Shown one piece after another: positions 45,883 to 53,000 of a stretch of 64,000 bases of DNA (within the stretch, counting starts at the first letter, position 1; each line of letters begins with the position of its first letter). Source of the DNA: Mesobacillus subterraneus (GTDB taxonomy: Bacteria > Bacillota > Bacilli > Bacillales > Cytobacillaceae); assembly GCF_003937825.1 (NCBI RefSeq), contig NZ_RSFW01000020.1, forward strand, positions 62,001-126,000, written 5' to 3'. The notes under the pieces were generated by a model. The model made no database searches. It was not told the DNA's origin and saw only the letters and a program-made list of their open reading frames with translations. The translations under genes were made by a program, and so were the position numbers.

Positions 45883-46345
45883 GTTTGCGATTCTCCAGTG
45901 TAAGTGAAATCAGTTTGAAGACTCCTAGTGCGGTCAGCAGGAATCCCGCATTCAGCAGGATGGTATAAAAGAAATTCCATTTGAGATATGTAAGGAGGTT
46001 AAATGTTATAGCCAGCTGGTGAAGCGCAAGGAGGATGACCAGAGATACCAGGAAGACGACCGCCTTCTGCCCTGCTGATTTTGCACGAACATAAAAATTG
46101 ATAAAAATCACAGACATCATCGGAGTCAGCACATCCCGGCACAATAGCAAGCAAACGAAAAGCCAATCGTCCTCGGTCATTTTATAAAACTTCCATTCCA
46201 TCACTAAAAGCGTCAAACACTGGCGCGTAATGATCGCAACCACCATGAAAATCACTGCGTTTTGGAGGAAACTCAGCGGTTTTTGCACATGGTACGCAAA
46301 TTGAAGAACCAGGATCGTAATCGTGAGATAAATCGAAAGAGCCAT
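45869..46345 (-). CDS. Small polytopic membrane protein of unknown function
   Basis: A 158-residue protein with five hydrophobic segments. ATG at 46345 (MALSIYLTITIL) is preferred because AAAGGGTG lies 5 bases upstream; the frame extends to GTG 46375 without a ribosome site. It has the size and pattern of its CBO0543-like neighbour, and the pair may be distant paralogues. Charged residues WKFYKMTEDDW lie in a central loop. It is the first gene of the four-gene leftward set. Confidence 0.6.
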   Translation of the reverse strand: MALSIYLTITILVLQFAYHVQKPLSFLQNAVIFMVVAIITRQCLTLLVMEWKFYKMTEDDWLFVCLLLCRDVLTPMMSVIFINFYVRAKSAGQKAVVFLVSLVILLALHQLAITFNLLTYLKWNFFYTILLNAGFLLTALGVFKLISLTLENRKHESL

Positions 46346-46412
46346 CAGGACACCCTTTTTCAATGTAAGTTTCACTTCTTATAGATGCCCTGTGATGTAC
46401 AGGGTTATTCGC

Positions 46413-46447
46413 AAAATAAAAGCATAAGGACGAGTACGCCCTTATGC
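46413..46447 (-). terminator. Terminator after the siroheme-protein gene
   Basis: GCATAAG (46422-46428) pairs with CTTATGC (46441-46447). The AAAATAAAA run at the left gives a U-rich tail for leftward transcription. It closes the FNR-type two-gene unit. Confidence 0.75.
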
Positions 46448-46474
46448 TGAGAGTGGGAGTTTAATCCCTATTTT

Positions 46475-47119
46475 CTATCTGAAAGTCTGATTCAAAGCCT
46501 CCATCAGCTGTTCCTTCCCAAACCGGTTCATGAATTTATGCATTTGCTCACGCTTTTTCCCGTGCTCGGCATAAATTTCAATAAGCCGATCCACTTTTTG
46601 ATAAAGTTCTTCTGGTGTAAGCTGCTCAAACAGCAAGCCGGCTGGAGCAGCGTCCTGGCCCTTGGATTTTCCCCCGGCATATAGGTTGTAGCCTTCGCCG
46701 ACCTTCATGATGCCGATGTCGTTGACCAGCGGCTCGCCGCAGCCAACCGGGCACCCGGTATAGGCGGGCTTGAGCGTGAAAGGTACAGGCTTGCCGGCAA
46801 TTCTTCTGTTCAGCTCGATTGCGACCGGCATTCCTTCCTCCTCAGCACCCTTGCAAAAATTGCAGGTTCGGAGGCTTTTGACAAAGCTGCCGACAGGATA
46901 ACAGCTCAGCCCGGCAGCCTCAAATTCTGCAACAGCTTCTTCCTTTCGTCCCTCCGGAATCTCAATGTAGAGCTGCTGGAATGTGGTCAGCTCGAGTTCC
47001 TGATCATCCGGCAGGTATTTTGCCAAAACGAGCAGCTGTCTGGCGTTGAGCTTTGAACCAAAGTTAATCCCGCCATTGACTGCCAGCTTCACTGTTTTTT
47101 CTGTCACTTCCATCCCCAT
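46475..47119 (-). CDS. Stand-alone nitrite/sulfite-reductase-like (siroheme and 4Fe-4S) half-domain protein
   Basis: A 214-residue protein. Residues ~8-85 match a ferredoxin-like nitrite/sulfite reductase half-domain (NARQLLVLAKYLPDDQELELTTFQQLYIEIP). Residues ~88-215 carry four cysteines in CNFCKG and TGCPVGCGEP, like the 4Fe-4S/siroheme site, but the first pair is CxxC instead of the usual Cx5C. Full enzymes have two such repeats and about twice the length. ATG at 47119 follows GGAGG by 5 bases. It lies 65 bases after the beta-propeller gene, probably in the same FNR-controlled unit. Whether it is an enzyme, a siroheme carrier or an electron carrier is open. Confidence 0.75.
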   Translation of the reverse strand: MGMEVTEKTVKLAVNGGINFGSKLNARQLLVLAKYLPDDQELELTTFQQLYIEIPEGRKEEAVAEFEAAGLSCYPVGSFVKSLRTCNFCKGAEEEGMPVAIELNRRIAGKPVPFTLKPAYTGCPVGCGEPLVNDIGIMKVGEGYNLYAGGKSKGQDAAPAGLLFEQLTPEELYQKVDRLIEIYAEHGKKREQMHKFMNRFGKEQLMEALNQTFR

Positions 47120-47183
47120 GTCTACCTCCATTTTTCGGATCATTCAATCATACCTTGTAAAAATGGAGAATGTGTGCAGAATT

Positions 47184-48260
47184 TTATTCCATGATCGTGA
47201 TTCCATTCGGAATTTCCCCAACTTTAATCGTTTTTACTTCCTTGCTCTCGAGGTCGATGATGCTGACGGTGTTGTCGAACATATTGGTGACATAAGCAAA
47301 TTTCCCGTCAGCACTAACGACTACACCATGAGCTCCACTGCCTGTTTCAATCTCATCTACAACCGCTTTGGCCTCAAGGTCCACAATTGAAATTGTATTC
47401 GAAGGAGATTCCTTTGTGCCCTGATTTGCGACATACGCAAATTTATCATCGGGTCCGATATACACCTGTGCTGGTCCTCTGCCTACTTCTATCTTCACGA
47501 CTTCTTTCGTTTCTGTATCGATGATGGCCAGGGCATTTTCAGCGAAAAGGGTCACTGCCAGCGTCTTTCCGTCTTTTGTGATGCCTGTGGTTACAGGAGT
47601 TTTACCAGCATTGATCCTGTTTTCCTCGAATGTTTCCAGATCAATCACACTTATACTTTCCTCACCCATATTGGCAATATAGGCAAATTTGTTATCAGCT
47701 GAAACTCTGAAGCCATGAGGGCCCTTTCCTGTGCCAATGGTTTTGATCACATCATATGTTGCAGCATCGATGACCGAAACGGTATTATCTTCATTATTCG
47801 TTACTAGTACCAGCTTTCCATCCCCGGAATAGACGACATGAGCAGGGTGATTTCCGACCTCCACTGTTTTTAAAAGTTCATTGGTATATGCATCATAGAA
47901 TAATACTTTTCCTGTTTCCTCTCCATGGCTGCCATGGTCGCCATGTCCTCCTTCTGCCACTGGAACGAGAGTCGCGGCAACGATTTTTCCATCAGGAGAT
48001 AGCTGGATGTTATGGACAACTCCCTCGGCATTAATTGTTTCGATTACCTGGTTGTTCTCTGCGTTGATTTTGCTGATCGAACCTCCCTCATTGGCCGTAA
48101 AATAAAACTTTTCTACAGCAGTTTCAACTACTGCTTCTGTTGTAGAGGAATCCTTAGATGATGTTCCTTGAGCCTCTTCAGCATTCTCCTTTCCACATCC
48201 AGCAAGGAAAAATCCAGTAACTGCAAGCATGCCAATCAGAATCAAGCCTATTTTTTTCAT
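47184..48260 (-). CDS. YVTN-type beta-propeller lipoprotein with His-rich loop
   Basis: A 358-residue lipoprotein: signal peptide ending in the lipobox LAGC (lipid-modified Cys ~residue 19), then a Ser/Thr-rich spacer. Seven propeller blades follow, repeating motifs such as AYVANMGEESISVIDLET and AYVTNMFDNTVSIIDLES, related to YncE and the cytochrome cd1 d1-heme propeller. One loop is EGGHGDHGSHGEE, a possible metal site. ATG 48260 is 8 bases after GAGGAGG; the frame to 48296 would begin upstream of that site. It heads a two-gene unit with a class II FNR promoter, which suggests a role in oxygen-limited growth. Confidence 0.82.
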   Translation of the reverse strand: MKKIGLILIGMLAVTGFFLAGCGKENAEEAQGTSSKDSSTTEAVVETAVEKFYFTANEGGSISKINAENNQVIETINAEGVVHNIQLSPDGKIVAATLVPVAEGGHGDHGSHGEETGKVLFYDAYTNELLKTVEVGNHPAHVVYSGDGKLVLVTNNEDNTVSVIDAATYDVIKTIGTGKGPHGFRVSADNKFAYIANMGEESISVIDLETFEENRINAGKTPVTTGITKDGKTLAVTLFAENALAIIDTETKEVVKIEVGRGPAQVYIGPDDKFAYVANQGTKESPSNTISIVDLEAKAVVDEIETGSGAHGVVVSADGKFAYVTNMFDNTVSIIDLESKEVKTIKVGEIPNGITIME

Positions 48261-48284
48261 GTTCATTTCCTCCTCTTCATTATC

Positions 48285-48334
48285 TACCCCCATCATAAAC
48301 GGGGATTTCGCTGCAAAATGTGAAGTTGATCACA
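48285..48334 (-). promoter_or_regulatory. Class II FNR-dependent promoter of the beta-propeller gene
   Basis: TGTGAAGTTGATCACA (48319-48334) is a perfect TGTGA-N6-TCACA box. On the minus strand TATGAT (48297-48292) is a good -10, giving a start at 48285. The box is then centred exactly at -41.5, the position for FNR activation. No separate -35 is expected. The gene starts 25 bases after the predicted transcript start. Confidence 0.8.
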
Positions 48335-48427
48335 AATGAAAATTTCCCACAATTGTTTCTTACAGTTTTTTGAAATTGATAAAATCTGCAAAATTATAAG
48401 GTAAAATACCAGGCTTCAGATAAGAAA

Positions 48428-48567
48428 AGCGCCAGGGCATTGGTCAGCCCGGACAACCGCTGGAGGGCCGAACTGGGAAGTCGTTCTTTAACTTCATGGG
48501 GCGGGCTTTGGCTTCATTCGGCGGGCCGAAGCGACTCGAGGGGCTAGGCGCTGGAGCCGGGCATTTC
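48428..48567. repeat. GC-rich dispersed Bacillaceae-type intergenic element
   Basis: A GC-rich stretch unlike its AT-rich flanks. Its ends AGCGCC (48428-48433) and GGCGCT (48547-48552) are complementary. The segment CGAAGCGACTCGAGGGGCTA resembles an extragenic repeat I recall from many Bacillus genomes (minus strand reading ...GCGCCTAGCCCCTCGAG...). Only this copy is in the window, so repeat status rests on recall. Confidence 0.55.
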
Positions 48568-48603
48568 TCGAAGTGAAAAATATATATTTTCCTGGTGTAT
48601 GAA

Positions 48604-48634
48604 AAAACGGCTATCCTTTTTGGATAGCCGTTCA
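48604..48634 (-). terminator. Terminator of the His-rich / 4Fe-4S / receiver unit
   Basis: AACGGCTATCC (48606-48616) pairs with GGATAGCCGTT (48622-48632), and an A-run at the left gives a leftward U-run. It is 24 bases beyond the receiver gene. Confidence 0.88.
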
Positions 48635-48656
48635 GAAGCAAGAGATCACATTATCA

Positions 48657-49049
48657 TTACATTAAAAATCCAGGTGGAACGCGAGAAATCAGGCAACGCC
48701 TCCTGAGAATCCCAGAAACTCTTTCAGTCAGTTCCTCATAGTCGAAGGGCTTGCTGATATAATCGTCAGCACCTGACTTAAACCCTTTCAGAATTTCCTC
48801 ACGGGAATTTTTCCTGGAAACAATCAGGAAAGGGATATTCCATTTCTTATGGATATGATGTAAAAAGGTTGAATCACCCATTTCCAATAGTTCCGTTTCC
48901 AATACGATGAAGTCTACTTTATTTGTTTCCAAATAATCTATTGCTTCCAATGCTGTTGTTTTTAAAACACACTGTATTCCATGAGGCCGAAAGTAAAATG
49001 AAAGTAAATCTGCCATTTGCTCTTCTTGATCCATGACCAGTATTTTCAT
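48657..49049 (-). CDS. Stand-alone response-regulator receiver with Glu at the phosphorylation site
   Basis: A ~130-residue receiver domain without output domain. The acid pocket is partly kept (LVMDQEEQ), and the Lys is in ADDYISKPFDY. The normal phosphoacceptor Asp is Glu (E52 in FIVLETELLE), which often mimics the phosphorylated state, so classical phosphotransfer is unlikely. GGAGG lies 6 bases before ATG 49049. It lies 68 bases after the 4Fe-4S membrane protein gene and before a strong terminator, so it is probably the last gene of that unit. It could be an anti-activator, an adaptor or a degenerate gene. Confidence 0.8.
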   Translation of the reverse strand: MKILVMDQEEQMADLLSFYFRPHGIQCVLKTTALEAIDYLETNKVDFIVLETELLEMGDSTFLHHIHKKWNIPFLIVSRKNSREEILKGFKSGADDYISKPFDYEELTERVSGILRRRCLISRVPPGFLM

Positions 49050-49117
49050 CATATGCCTCCTATCTTTCTAAGCAGAGCATCCTCCGCTTTTCCATTAATT
49101 TTCCCTAGAAGTCATGC

Positions 49118-50485
49118 TTAGTGGACTCGATGATTCATAGGAAGTGAGAACAGGTAAATATTGATGACCGCAAGCAAAACCATCAATGCATAATAAGGTA
49201 CCATCGCTTTAAATTTCGCCTTGCTGCCGAGTTTATAAGCAGTATAGGACGAACCGAAGAATCCGAGAATGATAATGGCATATTGTAAAAGCTGAACCGT
49301 CGAGGTCGATGCAAGGCTTAAATCTCCTGGATTTACCTTTACTCCAAAAAGGCCAATGGAATTGTACCAGATTGCTTTTCCTTCGGTAATGATGTGAAAA
49401 AGGTTATGTCCCAGATGCCCAGCAAGGTCAAGTGGAATGATGGCATAACCAAAACGGATAAAGTTCTTTTTTACAGACTCAGCCATTCCCATATAAGAAG
49501 CCATTTTTGCCGTTCCTAACAGCAGAAGGATCGGCAGCGCCATGGAAATGATATAAGCAACTGTAAAGTTAACAACATAATTTTCTGTCCCAGTTACAGA
49601 ACCAATCATGGCAAGGATATCCTGCCAGATTTCAAGCATAGTGATGTTTTGGACAAACACGATTCCCATGATGACAGCGGCGAGTGAGGCGTGCTCAAGT
49701 TTCGGATTCTTAATGCCCCAAATCTCTTTAGTCGGCACCCTCAGGGAAAGCCTGATCGAGTCATTAGGACAGTTTTTCACACAGTTTCCGCAAATATTGC
49801 ATTCTGCACTGGAATCCATCGTCCGGACAAATTGGAACATCGGACAGCCTTCCGCTTTCTCGCTCCCTTTAAAGCAGGCTTGTGATTTACAGGTTTTACA
49901 AATATCAGGGGTGCCTCTTAATTCAAGAGCTCCGGCACGAGAATAGTTGCCCGCCAGGCCGCCGAGGAAGCAAAGCGTTTTACAGAATGTCCTTCTTTCA
50001 TAATACACAGAGGTCACGACCACCATGGTTACCAGCAAAAGCAATAAATAACCTGAGCCTCGCGGCGACTCAACGATTCCCCACACATGGTCGCTGTATG
50101 TGATCGCAATGAAAAACAAATCAATTAGCCAGATTCCATATTTCCTCAGAAACTTGGGCATCGGCCGTTCAGCACCGACAAGCTTGCGAACAATGTCACT
50201 AAGCTTTCCAAATGGGCAAATCGCACACCAGAACCGGCCAGCGGCAATGAAGATGACTGGAATCAGCGGCCACCATAACACCCATGTCATCGTAGTCCCG
50301 AAGTTCCTATGCGGATTGATGGTACCTGCCACCAGTTCGAAGACAATAATGGAAAACACAATGATGACCATCCACTGAAAAATCCCAGGGTACCACTTAC
50401 TCTGAATAAATTTTTTCAAAAGCGGAACTGATAAAAGATCGAATGGCTTTTTCTGCTCTGATAGCTTCTTTTCGGGCATTGCCAT
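49118..50485 (-). CDS. NapH/NosR-like membrane protein with two 4Fe-4S sites
   Basis: A 455-residue membrane protein with about nine helices. An early CAICPFGKLSDI motif follows the second helix (NapH/NosR/CcoG-type CxxCP). A soluble loop (~190-250) carries cysteines DICKTCKSQACFKGSEKAEGC, then a classical CNICGNCVKNCP ferredoxin site. Such proteins carry electrons from quinol or other donors to periplasmic reductases or assembly systems. ATG 50485 is 8 bases after GGAGAGG and directly follows the His-rich gene. No reductase catalytic subunit lies in the window. Confidence 0.82.
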   Translation of the reverse strand: MAMPEKKLSEQKKPFDLLSVPLLKKFIQSKWYPGIFQWMVIIVFSIIVFELVAGTINPHRNFGTTMTWVLWWPLIPVIFIAAGRFWCAICPFGKLSDIVRKLVGAERPMPKFLRKYGIWLIDLFFIAITYSDHVWGIVESPRGSGYLLLLLVTMVVVTSVYYERRTFCKTLCFLGGLAGNYSRAGALELRGTPDICKTCKSQACFKGSEKAEGCPMFQFVRTMDSSAECNICGNCVKNCPNDSIRLSLRVPTKEIWGIKNPKLEHASLAAVIMGIVFVQNITMLEIWQDILAMIGSVTGTENYVVNFTVAYIISMALPILLLLGTAKMASYMGMAESVKKNFIRFGYAIIPLDLAGHLGHNLFHIITEGKAIWYNSIGLFGVKVNPGDLSLASTSTVQLLQYAIIILGFFGSSYTAYKLGSKAKFKAMVPYYALMVLLAVINIYLFSLPMNHRVH

Positions 50486-50486
50486 G

Positions 50487-51035
50487 TTATTCACCTCTCC
50501 TTCTGAACCATTTATTCCAGATGCCTATGATGATAAAAGTAAGGTTCACTGCTCCAAAACCTCCGAGTATTGAATAATCCGGGCCGGGTTCAACAACGGT
50601 TTCTTCACCATGGCCCCCATTCCCTCCATGTTCCCCGCCGTCATCATGGCCATTGCTATCATCTTCTTTTATACCGCTGCCATCATGTCCTGTGCTGTCT
50701 TTATGTGAACTGCTATCACCATGGCTCGTACTTCCTTCTCCATGGGATTGGCTGTCATTCCCTTCACTATGCGAGCCGCTGCCAGCATCATTATGGCTGG
50801 CGTCTGAGCCGTGTATGTCGCTATCATGATGCTCACTGTCCTCTTGTTCATGTGAGCTGTTTTCATGATGTGAGCTTTCATCCTGATGATGAATGTCTTC
50901 CTGTTCATCTTCAGCCACCGTAGACACATTTTGCTGCTGCTTGCTGTTTTTAGAATCTCCTTCATCTGCAAAAGCCGATATATTGAGGGCAAAAAGTAAA
51001 CAAATCAATAATAAGAGCACCTTTCTCTTTCCCAC
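50487..51035 (-). CDS. Secreted, membrane-anchored His/Asp/Gly/Ser-rich protein
   Basis: A 182-residue protein starting at GTG 51035, 6 bases after GGAGGTG. Signal peptide (KVLLLLICLLFALNISAFA), then ~110 low-complexity residues with about 30 histidines spaced among Asp, Glu, Ser and Gly (e.g. HHDSDIHGSDASH, GGEHGGNGGHGEE). It ends in one membrane helix (YSILGGFGAVNLTFIIIGIW) with a basic tail (KWFRRR), giving an outside-facing stalk. Such composition suggests binding of divalent metal. It begins the unit with the 4Fe-4S protein and the receiver. A His-rich loop in the nearby beta-propeller suggests shared metal handling. Confidence 0.75.
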   Translation of the reverse strand: MGKRKVLLLLICLLFALNISAFADEGDSKNSKQQQNVSTVAEDEQEDIHHQDESSHHENSSHEQEDSEHHDSDIHGSDASHNDAGSGSHSEGNDSQSHGEGSTSHGDSSSHKDSTGHDGSGIKEDDSNGHDDGGEHGGNGGHGEETVVEPGPDYSILGGFGAVNLTFIIIGIWNKWFRRRGE

Positions 51036-51172
51036 CGCTGACACCTCCATTTTTTTCTGGTAACTAGCTTTAATGTAAATAGAAGCTGTGCAGTTTTTAT
51101 GATTTTTCTATGGATAAAAAATGTCTTTTTCGCCCTAAAACTATCTATGTATGTTTATAAAAGGGGAAATAC

Positions 51173-51230
51173 TTGAATTATTCAGGATTTAAGATACAAT
51201 AATATCGAATTTCGTTATTGAGTTTCGATA
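51173..51230 (+). promoter_or_regulatory. Promoter of the padR-like operon with a dyad operator at the start point
   Basis: TTGAAT (51173-51178), 16 bases, TACAAT (51195-51200), predicted start near 51207. TATCGAA (51203-51209) and TTCGATA (51224-51230) are perfect inverted repeats 14 bases apart lying over the start point. This is the expected place for self-repression by the PadR protein encoded next. Confidence 0.6.
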
Positions 51231-51252
51231 ACAGGAGAAAGAAGGATTCTAG

Positions 51253-51560
51253 ATGGAGGATAAAGTTTTACGAAAGCTTTTTCTCGGATTCATTCAGATA
51301 CATATCCTGCACCATGCCAAGGAACAGCCGATCTTTGGCTTGTGGATGCTTGAGGAGCTTAAGGAGCATGGATACAGCCTGAGCGCAGGCACATTGTATC
51401 CGATTCTCCACACGATGGAGTCGGACGGCCTTCTTGTAAAAGAAGAAAGAAACGTCGAAGGAAAAATACGAAAATACTACCGGACCACGGAGAATGGCAA
51501 CCGCGTTCTCGAGGAAGCGCAAAAAAAGCATACGAACTGTTCAAGGAAATCAAGGATTGA
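51253..51560 (+). pseudogene. PadR-family transcriptional regulator with -1 frameshift near its end
   Basis: Residues 1-~90 form a complete PadR winged helix (HHAKEQPIFGLWMLEELKEHG, SAGTLYPILHTMESDGLL, RKYYRTTENG). At 51521-51527 there is a run of seven A. With eight A the frame would continue QKKAYELFKEIKD and stop at the TGA at 51558-51560, a normal PadR end, 13 bases before the ATPase start. As written, the frame instead runs on without a stop into the ATPase and gives a 318-residue PadR-ATPase fusion. A sequencing or assembly error, a real recent mutation, or slippage that corrects the frame are all possible. Most of the DNA-binding domain is unaffected. Confidence 0.8.
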
Positions 51561-51573
51561 TCGGAGGGTTAAC

Positions 51574-52209
51574 ATGTTTGAGCTCAAGAATGTGAGAGTC
51601 AACGGAATCATCCACATCGACGATTTGACCATACCCGCCAATCAATTCACCTGCATCCTTGGCCCGAGCGGCAGCGGCAAAACTACCCTCCTGCGGTTGC
51701 TGAATGATTTGTCGAGTCCGGATGAGGGCGAGATTTCTTTTAAAAACGAACGGGTCGCCGACATCGATCCGCTTCAGCTCCGAAGAACAGTTTTGATGGT
51801 CCCGCAAGCCCCTGTCATTTTTGACGGCAGCATTGAAGATAATCTGCAAATCGGCCTTGCTTTTTCCAGAAAAGAAGCGGCTGGAGTGGAAGAAATGGAA
51901 TCAGTGCTGAAGCTGTTCATGCTTGATAAAAAGCTCAACGACGAAGCAGAAAACCTTTCCGGCGGCGAGAAGCAGCGGCTATCCTGGGCAAGGGCGATGC
52001 TGCTTGATCCGGAGGTTTTCCTGCTGGATGAACCGACCTCTGCGCTTGATGAAGAAACCGCCAGAACGGTTTTAACAAGGTTCTCGGAATATACGAAGCA
52101 GCCTTCAAAGACGGTCATCATGATTACCCATTCGAAGACACTGGCAGAGCTCGTCGCCGAAAACACGATTGAGATGTCACGATATTCGTTAAGAAGCGGG
52201 GTGAGCTGA
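51574..52209 (+). CDS. fetA: ABC transporter ATP-binding protein, FetA/YbbL-like
   Basis: A 211-residue ATPase with its own GGAGG 5 bases before ATG 51574, so it can be translated whatever the fate of the upstream frame. Walker A GPSGSGKTTLLRLL, Q-loop MVPQAPVIF, signature NLSGGEKQRLSWARAML, Walker B VFLLDEPTSALD and switch His (ITHSK) are all intact. Together with the following permease it matches FetAB/YbbLM, implicated in iron export and oxidative-stress resistance in E. coli. The substrate here is inferred. Confidence 0.82.
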   Translation: MFELKNVRVNGIIHIDDLTIPANQFTCILGPSGSGKTTLLRLLNDLSSPDEGEISFKNERVADIDPLQLRRTVLMVPQAPVIFDGSIEDNLQIGLAFSRKEAAGVEEMESVLKLFMLDKKLNDEAENLSGGEKQRLSWARAMLLDPEVFLLDEPTSALDEETARTVLTRFSEYTKQPSKTVIMITHSKTLAELVAENTIEMSRYSLRSGVS

Positions 52210-53000
52210 TGGATGATGTGATGGATCTATCCTTTTTGCAGCTTGCGGCCGCATATATTTTCATCCTGATTTTAATTGTGATTGTACGGGTACGCGGGAT
52301 TCGACGGGAAAAAGAAATCCTGCTGGCGACCGTGCGCATGTCACTCCAGCTGATCCTGGTCGGTTATCTGCTAGTCTACCTTTTCGATAATCCGAACCCA
52401 TTTTACACACTTGGGATCATTGCCATCATGCAAGTTTTCGCGGTTTACAATGTTTATAAAAGAACGAAGCATCCGCTTGGCATTGATATGAAAAAGCATA
52501 TTGCCATTGCCATGGGAGTCGGTATCCTGACGAGTTTATTCTTTTTCATTCTCGTCGTCCTCGATGTCACCCCCTGGTATGAGCCTCGATACTTCATCCC
52601 GATTGCCGGGATGATCATCGGAAATTCAATGACCGGCGTCTCGCTGGGGGTCAACAATCTGATTTCCGGATTCGACTCGCACAGGGCCCAGATTGAAGGA
52701 GCACTCATGCTGGGAGCTGCGCCAAAAGATGCCGCTAAAAAAATCGTCAATGAGGCGTTCGATTCCGCGATGCTGCCAACAATCAATTCCATGGTCGGGA
52801 TGGGAATCATTTTTCTGCCAGGTATGATGACAGGTCAAATCCTATCCGGCACTTCCCCTATCGTTGCCGTTGAATACCAGATTGCGATCATGCTTGGTAT
52901 CGTTGGAAGCGTGTCGCTGACGGTCATTTTATATTTGCAGCTCGCTTATAAATCATTTTTTAACGAGCGTTTTCAGTTAGTAAAGGAGAGAAAGAAATGA
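52209..53000 (+). CDS. fetB: ABC transporter permease, FetB/YbbM (UPF0014) family
   Basis: A 263-residue membrane protein with seven hydrophobic segments. The family pattern is clear: FIPIAGMIIGNSMTGVSLGVNNL, then HRAQIEGALMLGAAPKDAAKKI, and the late LPGMMTGQILSGTSPIVAVEYQI. Its ATG overlaps the ATPase stop (TGATG), so the two form one transporter. It is followed by chrA with 4 bases of overlap. Confidence 0.88.
   Translation: MDDVMDLSFLQLAAAYIFILILIVIVRVRGIRREKEILLATVRMSLQLILVGYLLVYLFDNPNPFYTLGIIAIMQVFAVYNVYKRTKHPLGIDMKKHIAIAMGVGILTSLFFFILVVLDVTPWYEPRYFIPIAGMIIGNSMTGVSLGVNNLISGFDSHRAQIEGALMLGAAPKDAAKKIVNEAFDSAMLPTINSMVGMGIIFLPGMMTGQILSGTSPIVAVEYQIAIMLGIVGSVSLTVILYLQLAYKSFFNERFQLVKERKK

Noticed and set aside
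47184-48260. Cytochrome cd1 nitrite reductase (NirS)
   Set aside because: Only a propeller of the YVTN/YncE type is present; no cytochrome c domain (CxxCH) and no heme d1 synthesis genes are in the window.
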